DNA of 64,000 nt from Adiantum capillus-veneris. Taxonomy: Eukaryota; Streptophyta; Polypodiopsida; Polypodiales; Pteridaceae. Positions 46,938-58,272 of this stretch are shown in pieces (the stretch's first letter is position 1; each line of letters begins with the position of its first letter). Below the pieces are notes generated by a model, which saw nothing but the letters and a program-made list of their open reading frames with translations, was not told where the DNA came from and ran no database searches. The DNA is taken from positions 26,104,469-26,168,468 of the forward strand of contig CM043942.1 in assembly GCA_014529385.2 (NCBI GenBank). Direction: 5' to 3'. The position numbers and the translations under genes were made by a program.

Positions 46938-48190
46938 TTATTGTCCTGAGAAACTGCTTTCGTTTAGCAATCCGTTCCTTTGCTTTTTTTGTGCCTGGTC
47001 CTGAATTCTTTGTTGTTCTTGTCTATAGGTTTTTCCATAATGCAGTTGAAACAACATTTCCGGTGTTAAAGGTAGATGATATTTTTTTAAACGACACCCA
47101 CTAATCCAGTTCGGCATTTCTTTTCCATCTAGTGTCGACAGTTTTAGTGCTCCGCTGGACGATATTTCTTGGATCAAATAAGGCCCCATTCCCCTTTTCT
47201 TTAGCTTTTTGGCATGTTGTTTAAGGGTGTATACCAAGACATAGTCTCCCATTTTAAAGTCCTTGTTCTTGACATGTTTGTCAAAAAACTCTTTCTGTTG
47301 TCTTTTTTTTGCAGAGTCGTAACTCATCTAATTTTTCAAGGTCCTCTAACCGTTCTGAAAGTTCATGTCCCATCCAGTCCAATTTTTTGGCTACCCTTAG
47401 TGTGGGGATCAAAAAGTCAATAGGCAATATTTCATTTAACCCATATACCATATTAAATGGTGTAGCATTGAGTGTTGTTTTATATGAAACTCGATAAGCC
47501 CACAATTTCGAATAGAGCATCTGATCCCAATCTGTTCTTGTTTCACTAACCAGTTTCGTAAGAACCGTGCACAATATTTTGTTGGTCGCTTCCGCTTGGC
47601 CATTGTCTTGTGGATGATAAGGCGTAGATTTGCGATGAATTACCATAAACTCATTTAAGAGATGTTGGATAACTCCATTTACAAAGTGTGTCCCTCTATC
47701 ACTCACCAGCTCGATTGGAAGGCCATAACGTGTAAACACATATTCATATAAAAATTGTGCCGTGGTTCTAGCGTCTGCTTTCGTTGTGGCTTTTGCTTCC
47801 ACCCATTTGGTCATGTAGTCCATGGCCACTATGGTATATTGTGCTTGTGAACGATACGCTGGTGGAGTGATAGGACCAACAAAGTCCAATCCCCATTTAG
47901 CGAATGCTCGAGCACTCATCATTGGTCTTAAGGGCATTTCGTCTCTTTTAACTGGTACCTTAGTGCGTTGACATTCATCACACCTTTTCACGAATTTTGT
48001 TGCATCTTGAATCATGGTTGGCCACCATATACCTGCAACCATAATGATTTTTACGGTTCTCTCTGCTGAAAAATAACCTCTTGCTATGCCTGCATGAGCT
48101 TGTTCCAATAATGGAAAGTAGTCATTTTCATGAGGAACTAACCTCAGCTGGTCATCAGTTCCTCTTTTATACAATTGGTCACTAATGAGG
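46938..48190 (-). pseudogene. integrase with GPY/F C-terminus; catalytic triad intact, frames broken
   Basis: The zinc-binding region reads HAGIARGYF...WWPTMI...CDECQRTK; the second His is Tyr here but His (GHF) in the old copy. The catalytic core is complete: WGLDFVGPITPP, LVSDRGTHFVNG and DNGQAEATNKIL supply D, D and E. The C-terminus has MGDYVLVYTLKQHAKKL, GPYLIQEISSSGALKL and NWISGCRLKKYH, the GPY/F domain. No chromodomain follows. Frameshifts lie near 48190 (from RNase H) and 47310 (between core and C-terminus). Confidence 0.9.
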
Positions 48191-48196
48191 GTATAC

Positions 48197-50817
48197 CTAT
48201 TCGCTTCGATATGTAGCCTTTTGTCTGGCTTTAGACCAATCTCCTGGCAGCTCCTTATTAGTCAAATATTCCACAATAGCATGACTCCATGTTGGTGCTA
48301 CTATCACTTGGTATAATGTGGCATAATCCACAGAGGTATTGGATGTGCAAAAGTCGCATTTCTTGATGTAATTTGCTACATTGCCTGCCATTCCTGGCCA
48401 ATACACTCCAAGTCTTCTTAATTGTTCATACATAATTTGATTTCCTCTATGGAATCCCCCTGTTTGTGTGTGGGCCTCCTCTAGATACGCTTCGTACTCC
48501 TCTGGGCCTATACAAAACCTTAGAATCATATTGTTTCCATGATGGTACATTCTTCCCGCAAGCATTGTGTAATTTCGTGCTTGTCTAACGTCTGCCACCG
48601 TGTGTTTGTCGTCAAGATTCATTCCATATGTCAGCAACGGAATAATTTGCTCTGACCATTTCGGTATCATCTCTATATTAAACAGGTATGCGTCTAGGAG
48701 ATCATCATCTACCCCGGTAGCTTTTTCGCCATGTAGTAGTCGAGAAAGGTAGTCTGCTCTTTGATGCGTTTTTCCTTTCTTAACTACTACCGTAAAATCA
48801 AACTCCAGTAACACAATGAACCATCTTACAATTCGTCCCGTGTTACAAGGTTTGTTTACTAAGTACAAGAGTGCCTGATGATCCACAAAGAATGTGAATT
48901 TGTTCGCGAGTAGGTAATGTTGAAATTTCTTTACCGCATATATCATACCCAATCCTTCTCTTTCAGTGGTAGTATAATTCTTTTCTGCACTGTTGAGTTG
49001 TCTACTAGCATAACTGATTGGAAAGTCCGTCTTACCCTCATCTGGTTGTGCTAATATACAGCCTATTGCAAATGCCGAAGCATCTACATGTACATAGAAG
49101 ATCTTTGACCAATTTGGTGCTTTTAGAATTGGTGCAGATACCAGTGCATCTTTCAGTTTCTGGAATGACTCCTCACATTCATTTGTCCAAATGAAGAGCG
49201 TGATTAGACTATACAAGGGTTTTGCTATTACAGCGTACATGTAGATAAAACGTTGGTAGTATCCACAATGTCCCATAAATGATTGTACCTCTCGTACAGT
49301 GTTTGGTCTTGGCAATTCTATGATCACCTTTACCTTGTCTTCATCAGTGGTAATTCCATTAACCGACACTATGTGGCCTAAGATTTTACCTTGTCGTACC
49401 ATGAATACACATTTTTCTGGGTTGAGGTAAATCCTATACGTTCTGCATTTTTCGAATACCTTTCTCAGATGATCTATATGGTCTTCTCTCAATAGAGAAT
49501 AGACACACAAGTCGTCCATGTAAATATCCAAGAATTTTCGCAAGTATTCTTTAAAAGCGTGTGTCATTAATCTCTGAAATGTGGCTGGAGCATTGGTCAA
49601 GCCAAATGGCATTACCCTAAACGCATATATGCCCCATTCTGTTGCAAATGCTGTTTTGTATTGATCTTCTAGTTTGACCCCCAATTGGTTATAGCCAGAG
49701 AATCCGTCCATAAAGCTATAGGCTTGCTTGCCTGCCACTCGTTCCAGGACGTGTTCAGTGATAGGAAGAGGGTAGTTGTCCCTTATCGTGGCTGCATTTA
49801 CCTTCTTGAGATTTACACACACTCGTAATTTCCCGTTTTTCTTGGGTACCACCACTATCGGGGACACCCAGTCCGTGTACTCTATCTCATAAATAAATTC
49901 AGCCTCCATAAGTTTGTCTATCTCCTCTTTTATCCTTTTGGCAAATGTCTCATTATACGTGTATGGACGTTGTTTGCTTGGATTTGCATCAGACTTCAGA
50001 GGGATTGAATGTTCACAAATGTTAGGATCCACTCCCTTCAAATCTTTGTACGACCATGCAAATACATCTCAAAATTCCTTAAGTGTTTTTATCAGTAAGT
50101 CCTCTTCTTCTCGACTTAGATCTGTGGCAACGTAAGCAGGTCCCGGATTTTCTCCTGGCTCTGCTAAGTCTATTTTCTTGGCGTTCTCTGGCCCATCGTA
50201 GGACTCGTTTGATTTAGGCTCCCTCATTGGTTGCTGAACCACCAATCTTCTTTCCTGAATGGTGTACTTACAATAGTGAGGAGGTACATCTATCTTTTTA
50301 CTCCCATCACTCTCGTTCGTTCCATCGCTACTTTCCATTTCAGTTGTCCATACATTTTTAATTTTTTGTTTCAACTCATTGTATCTCGTTTTCCTTTCAA
50401 TTTTTGTCATAATTGGGCTACCACAGACATTCAGTTTTTCTGTTGCAACTCTTTTTTTTGGTTTGCTGGTTTTCTTAGGTTTCAACAGTCTGGATTTAAA
50501 TCCTGAGTCAACAACCTTAAGAAATCTTCCTGACACTTTATCCTTAGCACAATCAACAGCATGAATGTTCATAAGGAAATGTATCTTACCCTTAAACTCC
50601 GGCATGGGTCTCAACCTGGTTGGTGGACTAATATGGTGTCGTTTACTCTTGTATCTTTTTTGGCGTCTCTCACTTTGGTTTGGGAAATTGTAGAAGACGT
50701 CATTGTCTTGATCTTGATTGTCGTCTCCCTCCGTATTTTCCGACTTCTCGTCATCCGCGTTATCCTTGTTTTCACTTTGATCAGAAGAATCATAAAATTC
50801 TTCTCCTTCCTGCTTGA
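48197..50817 (-). pseudogene. pre-RT linker, reverse transcriptase and RNase H
   Basis: A 614-codon open frame (50041-48197) holds RT with [56 protein letters not shown] and the catalytic YMDD (IYMDDLCVYS). RNase H follows with VHVDASAFAIG, TEREGLGMIYAVKKFQHYLL and FFVDHQALLYLVNK, all acidic residues present. The upstream linker (50817-50069) is in the same frame, with one TGA at 50071-50069 just before DVFAWSYKDLKGVD, where the old copy has Lys. The enzymes look functional in sequence apart from this stop. Confidence 0.9.
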
Positions 50818-50818
50818 T

Positions 50819-51859
50819 TTATGTAGTGGGGATATTGTCCACATAGCCCTCTATCTTAATCTCAAGTTTCGTTTTTGTTTTATGGATCCTCATATTCTCA
50901 GTATCTCCATCGTTCTCGTCCTCCTCCACAATTTTGCTCAACATGTAGTATGGTATGATATCGTAGCCATTCTCATCACAAAATTTGGTGGGAGTGACTT
51001 CATTGATGCATACATCCAATGTAGCCAAAATTTGAGACCATTCTAGGGGTTCGAGCTTCTCTTCAGGAAAAGGTTCTCGTATATAGGCATCGTCTTCCAA
51101 GACCCTCTCCAGTGTCCTTTCATTGTTGTCAAATTCACTAAATTGAGATGCCCCGCATATCCATATCTTCTTTTTCTTACAAAGCCACACTGGGACTTCT
51201 GATCCACTAAGGGTGGCTGAGTCAAATTCTTCCACAGGGGTTCTCGTGACATCATGGTAGCTATGATTTTTCATGTTTACGCGTGTAGTAGTTTCAGCAT
51301 GTCTTAGATACAAATAATCATACCCCCAGTCCTGCACCATTTTGAGTTGCCTCATGAACGGCCTACCAAGGATAATTTCATAGTTGTTCTTCTTGCCGAA
51401 ATCTACTATGGCAAAGGTATGTTCGTACTCTATGCCAGAGGAAGATACCACAATTCCCTCAAGCAATCCTATAGGCCTTTCTATGTGCCCATCCGCCAGT
51501 TGCAATTTCATTCTAGTTGTTCGTATTCCTGGTTTTCCCCATTTTTCCCATAGCATTTTGGTCACAATGGCAATGCCAGCTCCACTATTAAGTATTGCCT
51601 TAGTCTCTATGCCGTTATACTCAACTGGTAGGGTTGTGTTGCCGTCTTCACCTTCACAATACTCTCCTACCTTGTTGAGTGGCACTGGTCTAGTGTTGAC
51701 TTTCTTCGGTTCTGTGTCATTAAGCTCGGTTTCGAAGAACTTAAGAGGCATCCTTATGCCAAATTTTTCAAGACATTTTCCCACTTCCGTCCACATGCTT
51801 GGCCTAATTTTTAACAATTCTGCCAATGTGATTGTACACTTAACGGGAGTGGTCAACAA
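50819..51859 (-). pseudogene. first retropepsin (PR1) with Asp-to-Asn at the active site
   Basis: The domain reads TTLPVEYNGIETKAILNSGA, then GIAIVTK, and ends IILGRPFMRQLKMVQDWG. The fold elements of a retropepsin are clear, but the catalytic triad is N-S-G instead of D-S/T-G, which should abolish catalysis. It lies between Gag and RT as usual. A conserved linker follows (VNMKNHSYHDVTRTPVEEF, also in the old copy). A TAA at 50819-50821 separates it from the pre-RT linker in the same frame. Confidence 0.85.
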
Positions 51860-51897
51860 GTCTGTCTAGATTTTAGTGTCCAATTGATTTGACCCGC

Positions 51898-54800
51898 CTA
51901 TTCTTTGAGAAGGTATTCTTCGAATTTCTGACCTTGTCTCATAGTCCCCCATATATGATGGCAAAGTTCTGAGTGTGATTGTGGTCTGATATCTTCGGAT
52001 GCAACTGAACCATTATCCTGAAATGATTTAACGTCTACATCCCATGGAGGCTTATTCAAGTTCAGCTCCGAGAAAGGCGCTGACTCGATTGTTTTTGTCT
52101 CATATTTTTCTTGAGCTTTTCGCACCGTTTCCCATAGCTCTTCAGGCCAATTTTCTTCCACAATAGGGGAATATGGTGGAAAATCTTTCACTGATTCATC
52201 AGTGCTATTAGGTACGTCTTTTGCATCCTCTACATCCGGCAAGGATTTAATGTTTTCTATCTTGTCGAGTATCCTTTGTTCGGTTTTGTGAGGTGTTTCA
52301 TTGTTTGGTGGTTTGATTACTCTATCTCCTGCTTCCATAGGTGGAGGCTCCAGTAAAGCTTGTGCAGTTTCAATCAGCTGTTTGCACATCTCTAGTCTTT
52401 GTTTTTCTATCTCTGGATATGGATATGTCATCCATCTTTGCTCTAGAGTTTGTCTGTTCTTCAATCTTGCTTCATATGCTTGCAAGATTGCATCTAAGGG
52501 TTCATTGATCTTATCTACCAATACCGACCCTCTTGAGCTTGCACTTCTTGGTCCTTCCGTTGATTCTAGAGAGTCGGACTCTCTTTGTTGTTTAAGTTGC
52601 TCTCGAGCTATCGTTAGCTCAGCTTCTACATCTTTTTGTTTTCGCTCACGTCTAGCTTTCATTTTCGCTCTTCGTTCTTTCCAAGGATTATCACGACTGA
52701 CGCTAGACTTGTCAGTCTTGATTTCTTCTTGATTTTCATCGTTACTCTTGGGATGATTGTCATTTTTCCTTGCTTGATGAGTTTCGTTTTCTGACCCTCC
52801 ACTGGAAGGTAGCGCTCCCAGCATATTCAAGGTAGTTTTTGCTCCTTTGCTCAAGTTTTTAGGGCAATCAGGGATCAAGTGAGTAATTCCACACTCCGTG
52901 CAATATGTGTTGACCCTAACGATTTCGTCATGAGGGCAGTCTCTCAGTCAATGGTCTCCACCACACTTGTAGCATGGTCCTTTAGGCTGTTGAGGTGCTC
53001 TTGGAGCTCCTCTTTGTTGGTGTTCAATTCTTTGCCCGCTCATGCCTCCGTTGGCTATGAACAACAGTGTTCTTTCATCCAGGCTATATCGTCCTTCTCC
53101 CGCTGCCTGTGCAGCAGTTGGTGGTCCTGTATTTCCTATCATGCTCCATGGTTCTGGTGTAGAGGGTTCGTCCTGTGGATAATAGAGAGAGTTTTCCGCA
53201 TATCCATTGGGCTCGTCGTAGTATGCATGCATAGGTACTAAAGCCTTCTCATGCGACTCAGTTACTGTGGGTGTGTATCTTATGCCGACTTGTCGTAATC
53301 CTGGTAGGGGTGGTTGTTGTCCCAACACTGGTTGTGGTCTTTCTGCACCTCCAGGTCCTGGTAGATTGCCAGTCTGATATCTAGGAATCGATGGAATTTG
53401 AGGAGATGTCGCTTGAGCTTATGGAGCATATGGTCGTTCTCTCCATATCCCTTGTTATAATAACACTCCTCCGTCCCATGGTTTGTCTATTTTTGTTCAA
53501 TCACACACCATTTTGGTTGTTTAGCTTGTGGTTTGGAATACAAGTTAATCTTTTTAAGCACCTCCTCTACAAGCTGCTCTTGGCTTACTGCTAATTCTCC
53601 TTTTAGTGTTGTCTTAGCAGACTTGCTTCCACTTTGTTGCGAGGAAAAATCATCGTCAAGATCCTTGAACTCACCCTCTTTGTAGACCGCACAATTGTCC
53701 ACAAGGTATAGAGCTTCCTTGGTTAAAACATTCAACGTAGTGCTCCTTTTCATATGTAATTCCTTTTGAAGATCTGCATTCCTTAGTCCTTGGATAAATA
53801 TAAGCATAAGTCTCGACTGAGTTGGCAGTTCTTCCACAGGGCAGAACTTAACATATCTTTTTAATCGGAGGGCCGCCTTTCGCACAGACTCTCCATCTTT
53901 CTGTTTGAATTTATGGATTTGCGAGAGTGTATTATGAGCTATCCCCCTTTGTGAGAATCCCTCGATAAACTCGTCAAACACTTCCTCCATAGACTCAAAG
54001 TCTCTTGCTCCACCGAGTCAAACCATGTAGCAACATCATCCTCTAAGGTTAAACCGAATCCTGCAAATTGGGTAGGAAAGTATAACACCTCTTCAGCTCT
54101 AATTACACGCACAAAGGCTGCTACATGATCTCTCGGATCCCTGCTTCCCATATATTTCTTGTTTACCCATTTTTGCACTTGAGAAGGTCTAATTCTACGA
54201 TGTTCTACAAATCTCATCATGGGATCTCCCCGTCCTAGCCGATATACCTCATCTAGTCTTCTGTAGTGGCCAGGTTCCTCTCCCAATGGTGCTCCTAATC
54301 CATAATTTCTAACAGCTCTCGTGAGAGATGGTTCATCTCTCCGAACTCGTTCTCGGGGTGTTCTTCCAAGCTCAGTTGACCCCTGAGTCTTTGGCTTACT
54401 CTCTCCTTGATACTGTGCATAGAGTGGTGGTTCTTGTAGATCCCTTAATCCTCGTGCGGTTTGATAACCCTCTCGGATTTGGTCTTGTTCTAATGTAGCA
54501 CTATGTCAAAGCCATGCCTGCAATGATGGCTGAGTAGCTGGTTGGTCCTAGTAGTTGGACGTCGGTGGTCGGGTAGAATGTGAGGTAGCGTCATACTCTT
54601 CTGAAAAGGGATTAGTCGACTTGCTAGGGGTGTAGGTGGCTCTTGGTACTTCGTCGGGGCCATAGGTCGATGCTCTCGGAACTGTTGCCCTTTCAACCTC
54701 TTCTGGGAGAATACGTTTGTATTCTCGCCCGTATCTGTCAACAAAAACAATATCCTTCCCCATAGGAGTTTCATAAGAAAATAAGTAAAGAACCTTGTCT

Positions 54801-55468
54801 TTGCTTAATTCATTTGGATAGGGTTCCTTGCATTGAAAGTAAGAGACTATTCCCTCGCTTTCATGCTTGTAAATCCCTCCATTCTCATTATAGGTTGGGA
54901 CCCTGGTTGTTTTCTTATCATACATAAAAAGCGCTCCAGGTCGATTGATGTTAGGAAGAGGTTCTTGGGTTTCTGAAACCATTTTCCCTTTTTCCACGTT
55001 ATCCCCATATCTATTGTAATTCTCAAGGTTACTCACTATCAGATAGTAGTTCCCCTTTTCGTCTCGGAATCTGTCACCATCATCATAGACTCGAATTATC
55101 TCTAGTCTCTGAGCCGGTCTTTCTTCAATACAAATACACTTGCGTCCTCAATAGTCAAAATAAACTAAGGCTCCCCTCGAGTTAGTTCCTTCCAAGAAGA
55201 TTATAGTGAACTGGGTTTCGTTTAAAGGATGTAGGGAGGTGCTCCCCCCTGGCATTGGTCCTTCACCGTTGAAACCTCCTGGCTGTTGACTCCCCGTCAT
55301 GAAGAAGGACTTTTCCGACGAAGTGTCAGTATCACTACCCTCTTCAATGATTGGTGCTAATGGGTCTAGCCTCGTCTGAGTTACACTCTCTTCGGTGGAC
55401 GTGGTGCTAATTTGACTTTTGACACTTTTAGCTCCCGACTTAACAAAGGCTCCTGACCTTAAATACAT
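51898..55468 (-). pseudogene. Gag: capsid-like domain and two zinc knuckles; several stops and frameshifts
   Basis: The likely start is MYLRSGAFVKSGAKSVKS at 55468. The same frame runs through TGA at 55148 and further stops near 54548-54500. The capsid-like region (54286-53487) reads RRIRPSQVQKWVNKKYMG, FGLTLEDDVATWFDSVEQ and, after a frameshift near 53990, ESMEEVFDEFIEGFSQRG and VRKAALRLKRYVKFC, a retrotransposon gag domain. Two zinc knuckles lie near 52975-52860: CYKCGGDH then, across an in-frame TGA, RDC; and CTECGITHLIPDC. A charged Lys/Glu-rich spacer (52850-51898) leads to PR1 through another frameshift. Confidence 0.8.
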
Positions 55469-57107
55469 AAGAATGAAAGTTTGGTTGCAAACTTAAAGCT
55501 TACCTGGACTCCTTCTTCCTGTATGGCTTTGTGTTGATCTCCTTCTCGGATCTACACAAGGATGGTTAGTCTGTTCACAAGGGTTTTCCCTGAATTACCA
55601 AAAATCTTTCAAGTATATACAGCAACCCCTTAGTCAGTCTTTTGGTGGCCCAATTTCAAATATGAAATGATGGCTGGGATCTATATAGAGAGTATTTCCT
55701 AGCAGTATTGTCACAAATTGCAAAAAGTGTCTAATTCACTACTTTCTTAGTCTATCGCGATAGACTGACAATTTGCTCAGCACAAGTCAATTCAAAATTG
55801 TGACTTTACCCTTGAGTTCTAGTTACCCTCTATAGCCTATCCCTCAAGTTTTATGAATTTTAGACACTTGGGTTGGGTTTTGGTCCCATTTTAGTATTTC
55901 GGTCATAGCTGATTCTCTATCTGACCCTCAGATTGACCTTCAGTGTTCTAAATGCCTTGAATTTTGGTGTGTCTGCTATTTAGGCCCTGATAAAACTCTC
56001 CCTAGGGAAAATTTGAAAGAAAAGTTCCCCAGAAACAATTTCCTTGGTCTATCGCGATAGACTAGGCACTTTCTCCAATTTTAGCATTTTTCTCAAGTTT
56101 TCACCACAGTTGGTTCAGCCTCCCCTTGTGTACAGTGCATTGACCAATTTTGGCACTGTTTGGACATTTGGTCAAAGACTTCTTGCCCTTGTCTCCGAAT
56201 TCAGACTCTAAACACCAGTTTTGAAGTTTTGTGGTCAAAATGGTGTTCAAATTCACTCAATTTTTGTGAGTACCCTTGTATTGATGTGTTAAACCTGTGG
56301 TGTAAAGGTTTTTTGCTTGTTGCTAGTCAATCACCACCTTCATCAGTCTATCGCGATAGACCAGGCAGAGAGCAATGGGGACTTAATTGTTTGTCTGTTT
56401 TTGCATAGTCTTGTTCCCTGTGCCCTTATAAGTCTATCCCCCAAGTTTTATGAAGTTTGGACTTATTTTGACCTCAAACTCAAGCAGTTCACAAATTTCA
56501 CTTTTCTCTGACAATTCACGACTCCATTGCACTTGAAGTAATGCAAATTTGATGACACTTCATCTTAAACTTGTGAACATCAGTCATACCCCATGACACA
56601 GTCAGTTTACCCTTGGCTAATGGTTATATCTCTTCTTGGCCTCTTTAGGTTCACTTAGTGTTTCCTTATGACAGTCACCTGTTTCTTTTTTTGTTGGTTT
56701 TGGTCGCAGTTTTTATGTTTTCTCGAGTGTTGGATCATAAATTTCAATGTCAACTCTTTTCACCCCTTTCAAGGGTATATGGGGTGGGTTTTGCTTTCAA
56801 GGCAAGCAACTGCCTTATTGTTTATTCTTTTTGTTTGTTTTTTGCGGTTTTACAGCGTTTTTCTACTCTATTTCTTCACAAGTATAACAAGCACTCAAAA
56901 ACAAAAACCATAACTCCACATTATCCTACTTAACTAAATCTAACTAGTCGCAGACCCTCGGCAAGACACAAGCTTCCTGGCTATCCACTAGACCTCAGGA
57001 TACTCTATCCTGGATCTTGTTCTAAAAGTTTAAGCTCTCTCTAGTCAAAACTAAAGTAAGCTAACCATCACACGAGTGACGTATATCTCCCTACTTAAGG
57101 TCTTGTG
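55469..57107 (-). other. 5' leader of the giant element with palindromic repeats
   Basis: About 1.6 kb between primer site and gag without a convincing ORF. It contains three palindrome copies at ~298-bp spacing (55749, 56046, 56345) within degenerate tandem repeats that also share a CCTATCCCTCAAGTTTTATGA-like phrase. It probably carries packaging and dimerisation signals, by analogy with other retroelements. Confidence 0.6.
55749..56362. repeat. three copies of the 18-bp palindrome in the leader
   Basis: AGTCTATCGCGATAGACT is exact at 55749-55766; 56046-56063 has G at the first base; 56345-56362 has C at the last base. Start spacings are 297 and 299 bp, matching the spacing in the 43-kb region. 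Confidence 0.95.
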
Positions 57108-57125
57108 TCCCCGACAGCAGCGCCA
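57108..57125 (-). promoter_or_regulatory. primer-binding site, tRNA-Asp-like
   Basis: One base inside the 5' LTR the - strand reads TGGCGCTGCTGTCGGGGA. Against the tRNA-Asp primer site commonly quoted for Athila-type elements (TGGCGCCGTTGCCGGGGA, from memory) it matches 15 of 18. Confidence 0.8.
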
Positions 57126-57126
57126 A

Positions 57127-58052
57127 TGTTTTAGGGCATAACTACTCCCCTGTTCATACTCACGAGCACGACACAGACAACATACTTATCATCCCATGAC
57201 ACGACTAACCCGTAGGTGCACATAGGCAATCTTGTTAGCTTGTCAGGCTAAGACCAATCTACACATACACACTTTTATGATGTATCAATCACTAACCCTC
57301 GTAGAATGCAACCCACTCTATCCCTAAACGCTCACAACACAATTTACACATCCAATGAACTCGGAATCGCATCAAAATTACTAGGCACCATCCTCTCACT
57401 AGGATATACTTACCTATAAGTCTAATCTCACCAGATTTGAACCCTAGTTATCTTGAATACAGTCGCGATAGACTAACAGGTCATAATCCAAAAGTGGACG
57501 AAACTTAAGTTTATGAGTATCTATGTGTAGCTAATCTCTTTCTCATTCCATAAAGCACTTGATTATTGAAAACAGACACCGTTTGAGCTACTTACAAGCA
57601 AAGCAAGCTCGAGGAAGGATATCGCGATCAACTCGAAACGGTGAATGCGTAGCGTGGGCGCGTAGCTCTCGGAGAGACTACCGCGATGGTGTGGTCGCGT
57701 CATGAATCCGGTGAGGGAGAAGCGCATAGCAAAGAGGATAAGACACACTCACTCTCTCTCTCTCTCTCTCTCTCTCAGACTCGTACGACACAGGATTAAT
57801 ATTCAAATGTTATTCAAAAATGGTTCTAAGGTGACTTTTATACTTTAGTCACCTTAGCTCAAAAATGTACATGGGGTTCTCTTACTCATTATTACAAAGT
57901 GAGAACAAATCTGAGTCCTGACTAACTGATTAATCTTTACATAACCCAGACGAATGGATCAAAATGATAAGACGTCTTTGACATAAAATGGGAATTTGAT
58001 ATGCTTTACAAGATGGGCTCATTACAACAGTTGGACCAATGGGGCTCCAACA
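57127..58052 (-). mobile_element. 5' LTR of the giant element (926 bp)
   Basis: Begins TGTTTTAGGGCATAAC and ends GGGGCTCCAACA on the + strand. It has the same inverted-repeat TATA region (57826-57857) as the other LTR. It carries AGTCGCGATAGACT near 57461-57474, a palindrome copy lacking TAT in its left arm. The (TC)n tract (about 57751-57776) is short. Confidence 0.95.
57826..57857 (-). promoter_or_regulatory. promoter TATA box inside an 11-bp inverted repeat (5' LTR copy)
   Basis: Arms CTAAGGTGACT (57826-57836) and AGTCACCTTAG (57847-57857) flank TTTATACTTT; the - strand reads AAAGTATAAAAG. Being in the 5' LTR this copy should drive the genomic transcript, with a start expected about 30 bp downstream (around 57805). 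Confidence 0.65.
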
Positions 58053-58057
58053 GTCTC
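58053..58057. repeat. target-site duplication of the giant element (right copy)
   Basis: GTCTC directly follows the LTR end CCAACA and matches 38387-38391. Confidence 0.95.
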
Positions 58058-58116
58058 CTCAAGGAAGCCAGGCTTGAGACACCAACATCACCACTCACAT
58101 TCCCGGTAGAAGACAT
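58058..58116 (-). pseudogene. N-terminal piece of the split hAT transposase
   Basis: An ATG at 58116-58114 opens MSSTGNVSGDVGVSSLASLR, running to the insertion site. Counting one copy of the 5-bp duplication, the frame continues without shift into RPPTSMPGPSS at 38386, the hAT ORF on the other side. The matching frame and matching duplication independently support one gene cut by the retrotransposon. Confidence 0.85.
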
Positions 58117-58272
58117 ACTTATTGGATGCCTGCAATACCAATAAACATAGCTCAGTATGCTATCTCTTCTTTCAAGTATTATTCAAACCAAACATTAGTG
58201 TTATAATCAATATCACACACAAGCGTAGTAGTGAAGCCTGAAGGGAATAAACCTCAATCTACTCAAACATGA

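Larger units (their letters stand above)
38392..58052 (-). mobile_element. complete 19.66-kb LTR retrotransposon (Ty3/gypsy, Ogre/Tat/Athila-like)
   Basis: Two LTRs with TG...CA ends, a perfect GTCTC target duplication, a primer-binding site beside the right LTR and a polypurine tract beside the left LTR define the element and its - strand orientation. In transcription order: gag (two zinc knuckles), PR1, RT, RNase H, INT (GPY/F, no chromodomain), PR2, internal polypurine tract, palindromic non-coding region, accessory ORF. The VNG/SGCRLK-type integrase end, lack of chromodomain, large size, tRNA-Asp-like primer site and 3' accessory ORF point to the Ogre/Tat/Athila side of Ty3/gypsy. It sits inside a hAT transposase ORF. 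Confidence 0.95.
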
